Positions 24,501-36,554 of a stretch of 64,000 bases of DNA are shown one piece after another. Under the pieces are notes generated by a model that ran no database searches, was not told the DNA's origin, and saw only the letters and a list, made by a program, of their open reading frames with translations. Made by a program: the position numbers and the translations under genes. The stretch covers positions 17,617,908-17,681,907 of the forward strand of contig JAAONU010000019.1 in the NCBI GenBank assembly GCA_012932295.1, written 5' to 3'. The stretch comes from Cyclina sinensis. Lineage: Eukaryota; Mollusca; Bivalvia; Venerida; Veneridae. Numbering within the stretch: position 1 is the stretch's first letter; every line of letters starts with the position of its first letter.

Positions 24501-27500
24501 GTATCTGTTACACGTACTATCAATACCTGTAATAATCGTGTGTCATTAAAGAAATTACATTGGTTTACTTACTTGTCATGATGTATTTACAGGTCGAGCA
24601 TTTCATCACTGAACGACGAGGCACACAAGGCAACGAAGAAACTAAGTGATGCAAGCAAGCTCTTAAGGAAAGTAAGAGAGGATCTCACACTTCAAATAAA
24701 CAATTTGATAAATCTCACAAGTCTACTACAACGTGGGGATGACGCACTGAAAAAGGATCTGTCTACTTTGAAGAGAGACGAGCTCACTTCACCTCTAGTT
24801 CGAGAAGCCATTATCGCGGGTAAATATATGATGAACTTGCGCATTAACTTTAGAGGATCCTTTTTCCACTATAACTTAAAAATATGACTGGATAGGATAA
24901 ATTTTCAGGATATGTTCCAATTTCTAAATTTATTAAATGGTCGGTTTTGTTACTGAGCCTTAAAAAACTCACTTAGAATCATAGGAATAACTTTTCCTGG
25001 CTAGATTTCAGAAACTTTACTTCTTACGTGTTGTAAGGAACAATATAATTTTAGAATGTATTTTATTTCGACTTGCTGCATGACATTTGACCTACATTTT
25101 CTTTATACCCGTAGAAAAATCTTACAGATAATAACTATATTGGTTTTGCTGAGTTTAGCGCCCTCTTACATACAGTCATATCAAGCGGGCAGTTTACACA
25201 CATGCCAACTTCTCACATGATAAATGGTAATGATTGGGAACGGGATTCAAACGCATGACCCCTTGTCAGTAAGAGTTTGAAGCCAGCGACTTCACCACTC
25301 GATCAAGTACAGGAGTTAAAATAACCACTCAGCTATGTTTGTGCAGTGTATTCAGAAAGAGTACCCTGGCACAGCCATTAAGTTAATGTTGTCAGACAGT
25401 TGTATTCAATACATTTTCATAAGTGTTTGAAAATCGTATCTTCTAAATTTACCAGATATAGAACTTTCATCAAAATGACATCAGAGACACAACAGTTACT
25501 ACAAATATGTTACTACCGTAGTTGCATATGTAATAACAGTGGAATTGCAAAATACTGATTACCTTTTTACGAATGCCACGCGCATTCAAAATAAAATATG
25601 AGGAAATCGATATGCATCGAATTCCCAAATGCTTCTCACAAATCGTGTTTTGTCAGTTTTCATTACATTTTCATTACATCCGAATTTGATTAATTTTCTG
25701 AGCAACAATTGAATTTCCATTTGTTACGCAACGGAATTATGAAAATATGAAGCTGGTCCTTTGAGTAATATGAGTTAGCTGCCTGTTATTATGCCAGATG
25801 AGTACAGAAGGAATAGCTGCACTTTAAACAAACACTTATACAGCTTTAGACACTCTTCAACCGTCTAAAGAATTTTCGACACAGCCTTTCTCTTTTCATC
25901 ATTAATAAAGATATTATTTGTGTCTGATACAGGCGTTTCTTTGGCAATCGTTTTTGTACGGTTTCGCTAAAAACAAAAAGGAAAAACGGTGTTTAGCTGT
26001 CCCGGTTGATAGTGCAAAACACCTGTTTTAGTAAACGAAATGAAATTTTAGAAAATGTGTTTGCCTTCACGTTCGCCAAAAAAAAAACGTTTATGAATTT
26101 ATACAGAAGAGCTTTTGACAGAATATAACGTGTATTAAACCCTACTTTATCGTATGAAGCAGAACAATTTCGAAAATATTCAGTTTATTGAATCATTACC
26201 CTTTGTATACTCGTGTTCATGTTTACCCTACATTGGCCTCAACATAACAACAATAGAATATGTATATGTTTCTTATGTCTTCTTTCTCCCTGCGCTGTTT
26301 TTATAATATCAGTAAACTCTAACCCAACAAAGTATCTGAGTGTGTTATTTCCATTATTTATATCTGCATTGATACATTAAATTCGTGATCCTTTTTCTAT
26401 CCAATCACTAAAGATTTAATACATTTCAAATATCTGTACACAGTCCTTCAGCTGACAATTTATAATTTATTTGCAGCGTTGCAAAATCAGTATAACTTCC
26501 TGAGGATGGGGCTTCTGTCTCAGAACACACAGATGAACGAGCTGATACGAACAACAATGCGGCTAACCACGTCTATCATGAAAACAGCACGAGGTGCACG
26601 TGGAGTTGGAGAAATACTTGATCTGAGAGCTGATGTAATGAACGAAACACTGCACAATATCACGAAACTTATGCCTGGAGGTTTTGAACACGGAGCATTT
26701 TTCGGAGAGAAAACTGGTAAATACTATTTGACTTCATTAATATAGGTTTCTCGATTTGAACTGGCAGAACCGTTCCACTTAACATGGTAAAAAATGCCCT
26801 GTCTTTTAATTATAAAAGCAAAGGGTCCGACGGGTGCATGTCAAATTCAGACGTAAAAGTACAATGTGGAAATTGTTTTTTTTCTGTTACGGTTAGGTTT
26901 ATTTATAAATAAATTAAGACTAAGTATGTTTGTAATGCGTTAATGCGGAAGGTGACTCAAGTTGATTTCAATACATATTCAGTGCTTTAGAAGCTAATTA
27001 CAGCCTTATTTATTCTTTCAAAGCCTAGCAAATACTAGCAGACAATATTATTTTACCATGAAAAATGATTTACTTTAAACTTTTGATCACGCAAAATAAT
27101 TTCATGTCTCGTACTTATTAAAATGGCAAAATAATCATGTCTATCAATTATTCACTGACATGATTTATTTCAGAGCTGAAAGGCAACTATCAATCGGCTG
27201 CAATTCTTTGCAAATGTACGGCTTTTTCATGAGGCATCTCTCTTAAATTCGCTTTAATCTTTGGTTTGGTGATAAATGGCATGTCTTATTCAGCAACACC
27301 TTGTCTCTTAGTCTGCCCATTTTTGTTACTGTCTGAATTTGTTCACAACATTACTGATAATGAATATTGGCCTATCGGAAGAATGTGTTTGGTTATCTAT
27401 TAACTTGTCTTATATGAAAAATTCGACGAGAAAAACCGATCACCGATGTGGAAAAATAATTCAATGTCTTATGTCTGGAAAGGCGGTTTGACGAATAAAC

Positions 27501-28899
27501 ACGGGCATATTGTCACTATAGATAACGGCGAGACTGAGAATAGTACATTATTACATTTCTAACGCTTATCGCTTTAACTCAAAACTCCGAAGTGTTAGAT
27601 AATCATGCAATTTTTGACTGTTGATTTTTCATCATTAACATGATCTTTTAGGATGAAATTGGTCCATCGCGTATGTAGTAAAAACTAGTGTTTTAATAGT
27701 GTTGAAGAATAATTTATAATGTTTTGTAGATTTTCCACTCCCTGTAAATCCGATTTTTATATCTAAAACAATTCATAATTTCATTTAGTTTGAACAGATT
27801 ACTTATTATAGAATTAGTGCATGAAAAAAAAATATTTATCTTTTACAGTGTTTTGTCCTAAAGAACTAAAGAAAATCAGAAAGGAAGGTACGAGTGTGGT
27901 AACAGGAGTTGAGCAGGGAACCATCATGATTGATTCGCACACGCCTAATAAGATGTGGGTCATGTACGGATACATTAACATCAATGAAGTTAGTGAATAC
28001 AGTGCTCTCAAAAGTAAGTGTCCAATCCAACAGAATTTTTTAAAATATTTTTTAAAGGAAATATGCAGTTATAACTTTCACATTATCATAAGCATTATCA
28101 TTACGATACTTTTATTATCATAATTACTTTTTTTTTGTAAATATGACTGCCATAATTTCAATTGATGAAAGTTAATAAAATGTTTAACCTTTGTTTGTCC
28201 TTTTATATTAAATAATGTCTTCTTTTGATTTTTCTGTAATTAAAAATTTAAAACTGCACGTACCTTACAGGTCTGAAGTTCGAATTAGTGGACAAGACGT
28301 ATGATTTGCCTTTTTCATGTGTGGGAACAGGTCACGTGGTATACAAACAAGTTTTGTATTGCCAGAAAATGTTCACGAACAAAATTGTCAGATACAGTCT
28401 CGCAGAGTCTCGTTGGTTGGGCGAGAAACAACTGCATAACGTGGGAGTACATGACACCTTTCCTTACCAGTCTGGAAAACATACCGACTTAGACTTTGCA
28501 GTGGACGAGAAAGGACTATGGTTAATCTATGCAACAAATTCTTCTCGGGGACATATAGTTATCAGCAAAGTAAACGAAGATGATCTCTCATTTGTCAATA
28601 CTTGGGTAACAGAGATTGAAAAGAAAGCAGTAGGAAATTCTTTTGTTATCTGTGGAGTGTTGTATGTTATAGACGCCTTCGATAAAGCGCCAACATATGT
28701 CAAGTATATTTATGACACCAATACTGCGAAAGGTTGGACATTAGAACCTGACGAACTGCCTTTTGACAACACCGTAGGTAGTGACTATGCAAGGCTATAT
28801 TCCTTAGACTACAGTCCATCCGATCAGGCTCTGTACACTTGGAATAACGGACGTATTGAGATATATCCTGTATCATTTTTAGATGAAAATGAACCATGA
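20213..28899 (+). CDS. Secreted olfactomedin-domain protein, 5 exons
   Basis: Join of 20213-20445, 24593-24819, 26477-26716, 27849-28013 and 28271-28899: 1494 bases, 497 residues, all phases consistent and all introns GT-AG. Residues 1-24 form a signal peptide (hydrophobic HFILCIFTFIC). Residues 25-78 are a short module with two cysteines and NGNTLLTGE that I cannot assign. Residues 79-233 are coiled-coil-like, with N-glycosylation motifs NLT, NET and NIT. Residues 235-490 are an olfactomedin domain: VVYKQVLYC, the Ca-site-like segment LDFAVDEKGLWLIYAT, and FVICGVLYVID. Cysteines at the domain start (FCPKE) and in VICGVLY match the family disulfide. Architecture fits secreted, coiled-coil-oligomerised olfactomedin proteins acting outside the cell. 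The specific function is unknown. Confidence 0.9.
21514..21557. repeat. (TG)n microsatellite
   Basis: A run of about 22 TG units with one interruption (GG near 21540), inside intron 1. Confidence 0.95.
23480..24592. other. Intron 1, unique 3' part
   Basis: After the duplicated unit ends, about 1.1 kb of AT-rich intron leads to the acceptor TATTTACAG at 24592. No additional exon or repeat is recognised. Confidence 0.6.
24593..24819 (+). CDS. Olfactomedin gene exon 2 (coiled coil)
   Basis: Bounded by TTTACAG and GTAAAT. It encodes about 75 residues of heptad-like helix, including SKLLRKVREDLTLQINNLIN, with leucines spaced for a coiled coil. The phase starts with one base and ends with one base. 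Confidence 0.85.
24820..26476. other. Intron 2
   Basis: Between GTAAAT and TTTGCAG. Contains the SINE-like fragment at 25190-25315. Otherwise nothing is recognised. Confidence 0.7.
25190..25315 (-). mobile_element. tRNA-like SINE fragment
   Basis: The minus strand reads GATCGAGTGGTGAAGTCGCT and later CGTTTGAATCCCGTTCC, resembling the A and B boxes of a tRNA-derived SINE. No tail or target-site duplication was identified. Confidence 0.5.
26477..26716 (+). CDS. Olfactomedin gene exon 3 (helical linker)
   Basis: Bounded by TTTGCAG and GTAAAT. Continues the helical region (SQNTQMNELIRTTMRL) and carries the glycosylation motifs NET and NIT. It ends in GEKT plus one base. The exon is 240 bases. 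Confidence 0.85.
26717..27848. other. Intron 3
   Basis: AT-rich, 1.1 kb, ending in CTTTTACAG. No repeat family recognised. Confidence 0.6.
27849..28013 (+). CDS. Olfactomedin gene exon 4 (start of OLF domain)
   Basis: Starts the olfactomedin domain with VFCPKELKKI and continues through GVEQGTIMIDSHTPNKMWVM. Donor GTAAGT. The first cysteine here is the expected partner of the cysteine in VICGVLY of exon 5. Confidence 0.9.
28271..28899 (+). CDS. Olfactomedin gene exon 5 (OLF core and stop)
   Basis: Acceptor CCTTACAG. Encodes 208 residues with the family core: GTGHVVYKQVLYC, TDLDFAVDEKGLWLIYATNS, VISKVNEDDLSF, NTWVT, FVICGVLYVID, and the closing RLYSLDYSPSDQALYTWNNG. The stop TGA follows LDENEP. 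Confidence 0.93.
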
Positions 28900-30435
28900 A
28901 AGAGAAATATGTGGTTACCGTTGTATATCTGACGGCAAGATTGATTTTCCGATGTGCGAGTAAACGGTTTTAAGATAGGGGGGTCACATTGCTCTTTAAA
29001 GTACAATTTAGTCGAAATATACCTAGTATGTTGATATTTTTAAAGAAAGTAATGTCAGACTGTGACTGTCACCGTTAAGATAAGATTGCTCTTTGAAATG
29101 GCACGAAATGGAAATCACTTATTATGCGTGTTTTGTCTTCATGCACACGTCATCATTAGTCCCAGAAATGTTTCTGAACGTGTAAAAATGTCTTAAAATT
29201 ATTGCCAACTCTGATACATGTATATATCGAATTGTTTTGTTTTTTGTTTTAATATATCATTGTTGAAAACGACCGTAACTTGTGTTTCAGAATAATTCAG
29301 CTTGTTTTGACAGTTCGCTATAAACATAAAGATTTTCATGATTTTTTCATAATGTTTCTTTGATAAATAATAAAAGATTCAAATACTAAAGAAAACTGTT
29401 GTACAACTAAAGCTGTATAGTTCTTGGATTGTGCATTTCAGCTTTGTTATTTTACAGCAATTAATATTTGAAAACATATTTGTTGTCAACATTGTTTGTA
29501 CAATGAAGTTATCGATTGTCATATATTTATTGTCTTGTATTGTTCTTTTTTTTTGTTTTCGTCTCACAATATTTAAGTTAACAATTTATACGCTTTTACA
29601 AAAAGTATATTTCACTGGTAAGAATGGAAATGAAATAAATGATTTACGAATACTTTCGTATATTAGTTTTGAGCCGTGCCTAGCGACAGTATACCAAGTA
29701 ATACTGTAGGCAGAATCTTTATATATTCTAAAATAAGGGAATAATTGCCATCAATACTTATATTCATCATTTATACTCCATTACAATTAAATATTTTAGA
29801 AATATAAAGATGCACATACAAAACCTGCCTTAAACAAACGCGTCTCAGTTAAGAAATAAAATTTACAAGAGGTTTCTTTCCTGGACCGCTGGGCTACAAA
29901 TACATTTGTAGGAAATACGGACATGTTCCATTTATCAAAATTATGAAAATTACAGAAGTAGTAACAATAGATGAACTTTTTCCATGCGACCAGATTTATC
30001 GATGTGCGTTCTGGTTCTGAATAAGCTTAGCTTGAAGAGAAATTATCCGTGAGAAAGAAGAATCGTTAGCAGGAAGTCTTTTAATAAAAAAAGTTAAACT
30101 TTAGATACAGTATTTACTATTTAAACAGTTGCTAAAATTTGACATCAAAAGCTAAGCAATTTCTTTGTGTTTTCTGATATAAGGGCATAAAAAATAGTAT
30201 TGTTTCTGGTCACCGGTCTCCAAAAAAAAAAGCTTGTAGGTAGACAATTCACGACTGTAGTCAAAAGTGGTTTTGTTATATTGGATATAAAAAGACGCTT
30301 GTTGATTTTTAACATTATAAATTTTATTGTAAACTTGAACACATTCGACATGCGAGTCTGGTTATATAGATCTGTGCTGGTCTGTGAATATTAAAATTAT
30401 ACTTTAAAACAAACAGTTTTATAAATAAACAATGA
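28900..30435. other. 3' flank of the olfactomedin gene
   Basis: Probably contains the 3' UTR. The first clear polyadenylation signal is AATAAA at 29369. The remainder is AT-rich with no recognisable gene. The short frame at 29431-29709 is hydrophobic and AT-driven, and no support was found for it. Confidence 0.5.
29369..29374 (+). terminator. Candidate polyadenylation signal
   Basis: AATAAA 470 bases after the olfactomedin stop codon, within TAAATAATAAAAG. Plausible by position; not proven. Confidence 0.4.
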
Positions 30436-30704
30436 GGTGACTCGGTGGCTGAGTGGTTTGTGCGTTGGGCTACGAAGCTAGTGACCCGGGTTCGATTCCG
30501 GGTAGCGACTGAGTTACCGACTGATTTCCCAGGACTGGGTGTTAACCTAACCGGGTACTGTTTCCAGCAGTATCGGCCTAGACTGGGGATCAGGGAGGTA
30601 AAATACACGCACCGTGGGCTCTTCTGCAAGTAAGTTGTTCCATCCACACCAGTTCGGGACTTTCGTTGACTACCCACGTTAAATAAGAAACCTTTACCTT
30701 TACC
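30436..30704 (+). mobile_element. tRNA-derived SINE, complete
   Basis: The head 30436-30518 can fold much like a tRNA: ends GGTGACTC and GAGTTACC pair, and the T arm CCCGG-GTTCGATT-CCGGG is perfect. A box GGTGGCTGAGTGG, B box GGTTCGATTCC at 30489. The body runs to a tail of CCTTTACC repeats near 30690-30704. The anticodon stem is poor and a long body follows, so this is a SINE and not a functional tRNA gene. Confidence 0.85.
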
Positions 30705-32439
30705 ATCCCCTGCTTGATAAGCAGAACAAAGAACCCATGTGTAAAAGTTATCAATAATAGAAATGTCAATATTGAGATATTTACAATAATTTCAGACTTT
30801 TTTCAACCATTATAATGTAATCTAACCATGCTTACTCTTAACAACTCAGGTTATTTTAGCAGTCACTCTTAGTAGTACATAAAATATATACATAGATTTA
30901 TAGCCTCATTTAGAAAAATAACATGCTGGTATTGTAAATCTTGATAGTCTGGTAACAATTTAGAGTCCATTGTCTGGCAGTATCATAGTAAACAGAAACA
31001 AATGTTCTTTTATATTACTTACAGGTCATGAAGAGGTCAAAATAGGCGTTTGTGTTTGGTACCTGTGGTGTAAAGCTGTTTAATACAATAAGTATAATGT
31101 TCTGAGCCCAACTGGGAAAAAGGCTACATGAATGAAAGAAAAAAGAAAATGAAACACAATAATCATTTGCAACTACTAATAAAACTGTCATAAAACTTTT
31201 TAAGTGTCGTCATTCAGCATAACTGGCAACAACAGTCCAAATAAATATGTAAGACTGTAGAACAGCAGTAATCGAGAGGGGTCAATATAAGTTGCAAGAA
31301 CTTGCTTCCCAATCGATGTAAAATAAATAGGAAGAGAAACAATAATTCAATATGAATTTCTTTTATATGCACTTTTATCTGAATATAACTTTTACAGCAG
31401 TGTCTTCAGCAAAATCTTGAGGCACATGTAGTTGAATGTCATGATAGGTGACTAATTTGTTGTTTTTTATGAAATAACTGTTACACATTTTATTCATGTT
31501 TCTCACATATTACACTTTGTCAGTATATTGCATTCATTTTATAATCTAAATAGATGAAAAGGTACCCCACCCATTTTGATGTTATCTGCGATAGCCCTTC
31601 TATATGCAAACAACTTATTGGAATTCTACTTGCACCTATTTTTTACATCCTGCTTTAAAAATCTCACTTAATAATTATTAATGAAATGCATGCCATGTCT
31701 TTCGTTCACTTAACGAATAAAATACAACTTGAAATAAACGGCGAGATTTCCAGGCCTAACCGAACACATGGCTTCAATCTTTAAGTTCGGTAAATGACTT
31801 TGTAGTTGTAAAAATGCTTTTTAATTAATAAGAAATAGTCTGCAAGTTTTATTTCAACGTAACCTTTAAAATTGACACACTTATCTACTTGAAATGCCAG
31901 TAGACAATTCATCCGGCTCGCAGCCATATTGTGCAGGTACAGAAAAAGTCCGTAACGAATACCGTCCAGTATCAGAAATGGCATTATTTTTCAGCGCGCA
32001 TCAAATATCTGGACGGAATGAAGTGCTAGTTTTAATAACAGAGATCTACTGAGATCTACTGTTGGTTGAAAAAGTTACAGTCTGGGGAGGGACGGAGGTA
32101 AAAATAACGGTCGGCCAGGTGCCCAGAAACAAGACTTTTTTCCAGGCCTAAGGTTCAATCCAAGTTAATCTAGTAAACATCATTATAAGAAGAATGTTCG
32201 ATGTACTTAAGCTGTTTGTACATTACCACATAAACACATGGGAATAAGGGACTAACGTATGAATTGTTCATGAATAACATAAAAAAATAACTTTTTTCAA
32301 AATATTGATGATAAAAATCGAAATGTTTTTTGAAAAGAACATAATAAGAACCATGTATTTAAATCCCCAAAACAGCGAATTCGAACTTATCATACAGCCT
32401 CTTGAAATTTTAATCTTGAGGACTGTGTGACACTTATTT
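30705..32439. other. Non-genic stretch with a SINE fragment
   Basis: AT-rich. Contains the SINE 3' fragment at 31255-31330. A minus-strand frame of 67 codons (31781-31984) starts with a proper ATG and has mixed codon use in its first 30 codons, but nothing recognisable follows and I do not call it a gene. Confidence 0.5.
31255..31330 (+). mobile_element. SINE 3' fragment
   Basis: ATATAAGTTGCAAGAACTTG followed by CTTCCCAATCGATGTAAAATAAAT matches the 3' body of the SINEs at 58990-59178 (plus strand) and 13905-14095 (minus strand). The tRNA-like head is missing. Confidence 0.7.
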
Positions 32440-34807
32440 AGAGTATTGTTACGTTATTTCAAACACGCTGAACATCCCAGCACTCGTCATCATTTAGGAA
32501 ATACTTGCTAACAAACTAAATTTTATCTGATTTCAATACATTTTCATTACTTTGAGAATTGATTTACTTGATGAGCAGAAGAGAGGTTGCATTAACACAA
32601 GCTACGGACAAACAGGAAGAGTAAGGCATAGCTGTTAGCTATAAGAATTGTCTCTGGTGCTGCGTAATTACTGAACAACATTATTCCATGAATGCTTAAA
32701 CCGATTATTTAAACGAAGCAGGTTTACACAACAAAGCGTTATATTGTATTCTATATTGATATAGTCCTATTTTTCCTGTCAAAACTTCTTATATTCCTTC
32801 CAATCCATTTTTAAACCTACATGTACAGAAAAAAACATTGCAACCAACAATCACGTTACCAAAGTTGATTTATGCATTCCTACATCGTTCAAACGGGTCC
32901 ATAAGATATGAAAGACAAAACAAGAGTTTTATATGTATTTAAAGCATTATTTAATTTGAAAGACAGTGATTTAGTGAACTTGCACACTGCGAAATAATGC
33001 ATACATAGTAATAAACGCAACAGATTACTCAAGTGCTATCTTGAGAAAATGTACTTTTAAAAAAGCGACATATCAGTCCACACGTTACATGAACTTTCAC
33101 AAATCATTTAGTATTCACACTTGTTAAGATGTATGTTTTTTCTATATTAAAATATAAACTGTAATGTAAGGTTTAAGGCTTAAAACGGCTTTATCATTAC
33201 TAAAAGAATGACACCTTCTCTCATTATGATTTGAATTTTCAGAATTTTAATTGAAAAACAAAATTCTACGGGTGTCATAAGAATTGTTTGTTAAAGCATC
33301 TTATAAAGACGTATAAACAATGATGAAATAATGTACATTTTCCTGAAATGTTTTTCGTCCACTTTAAATGTTAAAATTTTGGTCCTTTTCCAACACATTC
33401 ATGATAAAAGAACAATCATGTCCATTTCACTGATATGATTCATCTAAAATCATGTCTTCAGTCAGTCTAACACAGCTCTTCACAAAAAGATTGACATTAT
33501 CGAAACGTATCTATAATGGACATTATCAAAACGTATCTATAATGAGCATGTTTTAATCTTTTGTCTCCAATGACACTTTGTAACAAACTATTTCAGTAAC
33601 ATTTTTGGAAATCATTTTTCAGGCCTAATGTGTTGGCGATCCTCTAAGAGATAACAGAAATGGTGTGGTTTTCTTGTAAAGTTATTGGCTTGAGAAACAA
33701 AAATTTTATCTTTCCAAGTGTTAACAGGAATTGCGTGAAACTATTTGTCGCCTAATATAATCAGTTTCTGTAAATTAAACACCATTATTCCAAATTTGTT
33801 CTTATAGCTGTTGGCAAAACTACTCATGTCACCCAAATGTCTGTTCTATTTTTTTTTCCCAAAGCAATTAAAAAGCAAGACTATAACAGTATGTTGTGGG
33901 TTTGTTTCTTAGAAGAAGACCTGAAATTATTGTGCTTTGTAACAATTTAAGTTACTTTTCAGTACTATTACATCAACTAACATTTTATATCTCGATCACG
34001 AAACATGAGAGTTGCTACACCGCTCTCCAAACAGCATTAATCATTCTGTAATCATAGCACGCTAATAAGAATGGAACTACCCATGTTTACTTTTATGCAG
34101 TAAAATAATAAGGAAACATTTGCTACCGCAGTGTCGACCAGTATCACTCAACATGGTAATTGTCCAACTAATTAAATTGATATTCTATTAATAGTTATTC
34201 TTGTACCCATTCACAGCAGTATGTCTGAGGCGTAGTGCTTTTCCAAGGAAACAGTTTTGGTCCGGTTCGAACCCAGACTTTTTAAACCACAGCTTATACT
34301 TAGCTTTCTAGGTCTAACAATACGATATAAAACAAGAAGTCTGAATTCAAGACAATTTTAAAGGTAGTTTGAAACATGCTACCGTTATTTGAAAAGGAGA
34401 CCGACGCAACAAAAATGCTTTTGCAATGACAGGAGAAAAATGTTTGAACATTACTCTCAATACAAGTTTCCAGTAAAAGATGACGCAATAACCTTAGAAG
34501 TAAGTGTGTGGAATAGTTAATGACCTGTCACACGTTTATGTGCCAGCTAGGCGGTATCTGAACATTTCCCAAACTTTTGACATATAACATAAATCTCTAT
34601 TATGAGTAATCTTTACGAACACAAAAAGCAAACGATCATTGCATACAAGAGATAAAACAGTTGCGAAATAAATTGATTGTTGACAGTATTATTAAGTAAG
34701 CAAACTTTAAGAAAAACATATGTACGGTATATGTTCATTCAAAGTTGGACTGAGTAATCTGGGATACACATTGCCATCTCATTTGTATAATATTGTCTTG
34801 CGCTCAA

Positions 34808-34856
<49 letters not shown>

Positions 34857-35110
34857 CAAATCAATATATATATATATCACTAGTAAGGTTGTTATGTTGC
34901 ATTTCTACTTCGGCCTACTTGCTACTAGCACTGTCAATAACTTCATCATACTGGCATCGTTGAGAAAACGTCAGTTGGAACTACTAGGAATTTATATAAG
35001 CTATGTACTAATATAATTGAAGTTTGAGAAGACGCTTAATATAATTAACCTTTGAATGTTATTTTAAACAAATGCAGCTTAAAGGGAAATAATAATAAAC
35101 TGAAAACGTT
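32440..35110 (+). repeat. Segmental duplicate, second family, copy 1
   Basis: Aligns with 37840-40290. Matching landmarks, copy 1 / copy 2: GATGAGCAGAAGAGAGGTTG / GATGAGCAGCAGTGAAGTTG; TTCTGTAAATTAAACACC / TCTCTGTAAATTAAACACCC; TTCCCAAACTTTTGACAT / TTCCCAAACTTTTCACAT; ATGCAGCTTAAAGGGAAATA / ATGCAGCTAAAGGAGAAATA. No coding sequence is recognised in either copy. Confidence 0.75.
34811..34854. repeat. (TA)n microsatellite
   Basis: About 22 TA units, with a second shorter run at 34864-34878. Confidence 0.95.
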
Positions 35111-36339
35111 TAAAAATAAGCACATTTTTCAGACATTTATGTTTATATCTAATACCCATGTGACTGTAGTTAATTTTGAAACCGTTGGTGTTTCCTACAC
35201 ATTTGTAGATAAGGCTTTGTTTGAATAATAGGGATATTTGTTAAAAACATAGTTGTAACTCAGATGTCAATCATGTTATTTTTGTATATTTTATCTTTGT
35301 AAATGAAACTATGCCTTTACCACTAGTATCCGTTTACTGAAGCAGAGTAAGATTTTTTTCAATATATTTAACATGACTTTTTGGTATACTCTGTAAAATA
35401 AATGTCTTTAAGGTATTTTGATTATATCTTTTTCATTCTTGGTTTAAAAGATCTCTGATTAAAGATAAAGCAAGCAAACGTTAAAAATATTTTGTTATAG
35501 CACAAAAAATATTGTACAAACGGTAAATAATCGATACTTTTTCAAGTGGCATCTCTTTCGTTTTGCTTTATTTGGTAAAACTTTAAAAACTTTGCCAGGA
35601 AAATACTAAATAAAATTATCTATATGAGTTTTCCTTCTTTCCTTTGTTACCTCTAATTAAAAAAAACTTAGGAGAATTAACAAAACATTAAGAAAAACTT
35701 TCAGAAGTCTGGCGTCATTAATTCAATACAAATGACTAACTTATTTGCATGATTATGAAGAACTTGACATTTATCGCAGTTGTAAAATGTGTAACGTATT
35801 TGCAAACAAGAATTGAAATGGTGTAATCAAGATAACCAGTTTGCTATTGACTTTGTCAAAACATAAACAAGGATATCGTTGGAAACGATGGATGTTCCCC
35901 AAAGGTACATGGAAGTTGAATGAATGTGTAACTGAGGAAGGTATAGGTGGGAGGCGGTAGGGAAGCATGTTGTGCAGTTACAATGATATTGACTGATGTT
36001 CTTCATTTCAATAGAAATAAAATCAGGAGAAAATTATTATTTTATTTTATTACATATTATTATGTCAACAGTGAAAAGTGGTTAAGCAAATATTGGAGTT
36101 AATTCCAGAACCAGATCACAAGTGAATACTTGAACATTTATTTGTAAGGCTATTGTTAGTATAAAATGTTAGTAGCTATACTAGAGAAGTGTTATTAGAC
36201 ATGTACCTTTACATGACAGACGGGAGATTGATCCCAATCCAAATAATCTGATGACCTGAGAAGTATGGCGTAGTGAGTCGTATGAATGGGTTGATGCTTC
36301 GAGAAACAAATACCTAGTCAGGAGTAGAGCCAGGTATTT
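35110..36339. other. Non-genic stretch
   Basis: AT-rich, no gene or repeat recognised apart from the region near 36180-36340, which may be a decayed continuation of the LINE fragment that follows. Confidence 0.5.
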
Positions 36340-36550
36340 GTGGTAGCAGTGTCAACAACAGAGACTAAGTTGCTGGAAGGTGGAGTTGATGCCATTTTAT
36401 TGAAGTCACCTAGTAGAATGATGTGTTCTGAGGCAGGTATCATGGATGTTATGTTGTTTAACACTTTTATGGCTTGTGCACGTGTAGCATTTATAGCAAT
36501 ATATACTAGGACTATGTTCTGTGGTATTCTGAAGTTGAATAGTTTGACAG
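36340..36550 (-). pseudogene. LINE endonuclease fragment
   Basis: On the minus strand one open frame reads NIVLVYIAINATRAQAIKVL and then IILLGDFNKMASTPP. The GDFN motif preceded by hydrophobic residues is the hallmark of the apurinic-type endonuclease of non-LTR retrotransposons. Only about 60 residues are clear. The frame breaks at a stop further downstream on that strand. It is too short to name a clade and is not obviously the family at 2971-8019. Confidence 0.55.
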
Positions 36551-36554
36551 CTAT

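Noticed and set aside
29431..29709. 92-codon hydrophobic frame after the olfactomedin gene
   Set aside because: AT-driven Phe/Ile/Leu composition, begins on a non-ATG-like context, no splice support.
30436..30518. Functional tRNA gene
   Set aside because: The anticodon arm does not fold well and a SINE body with tail follows directly.
31781..31984. Minus-strand 67-codon frame with ATG and mixed codons
   Set aside because: No recognised domain, no good donor, no neighbouring exon; mentioned only under the surrounding stretch.
34720..35016. 98-codon plus-strand frame
   Set aside because: Most of it is the (TA)n microsatellite read as alternating Ile-Tyr; no domain.
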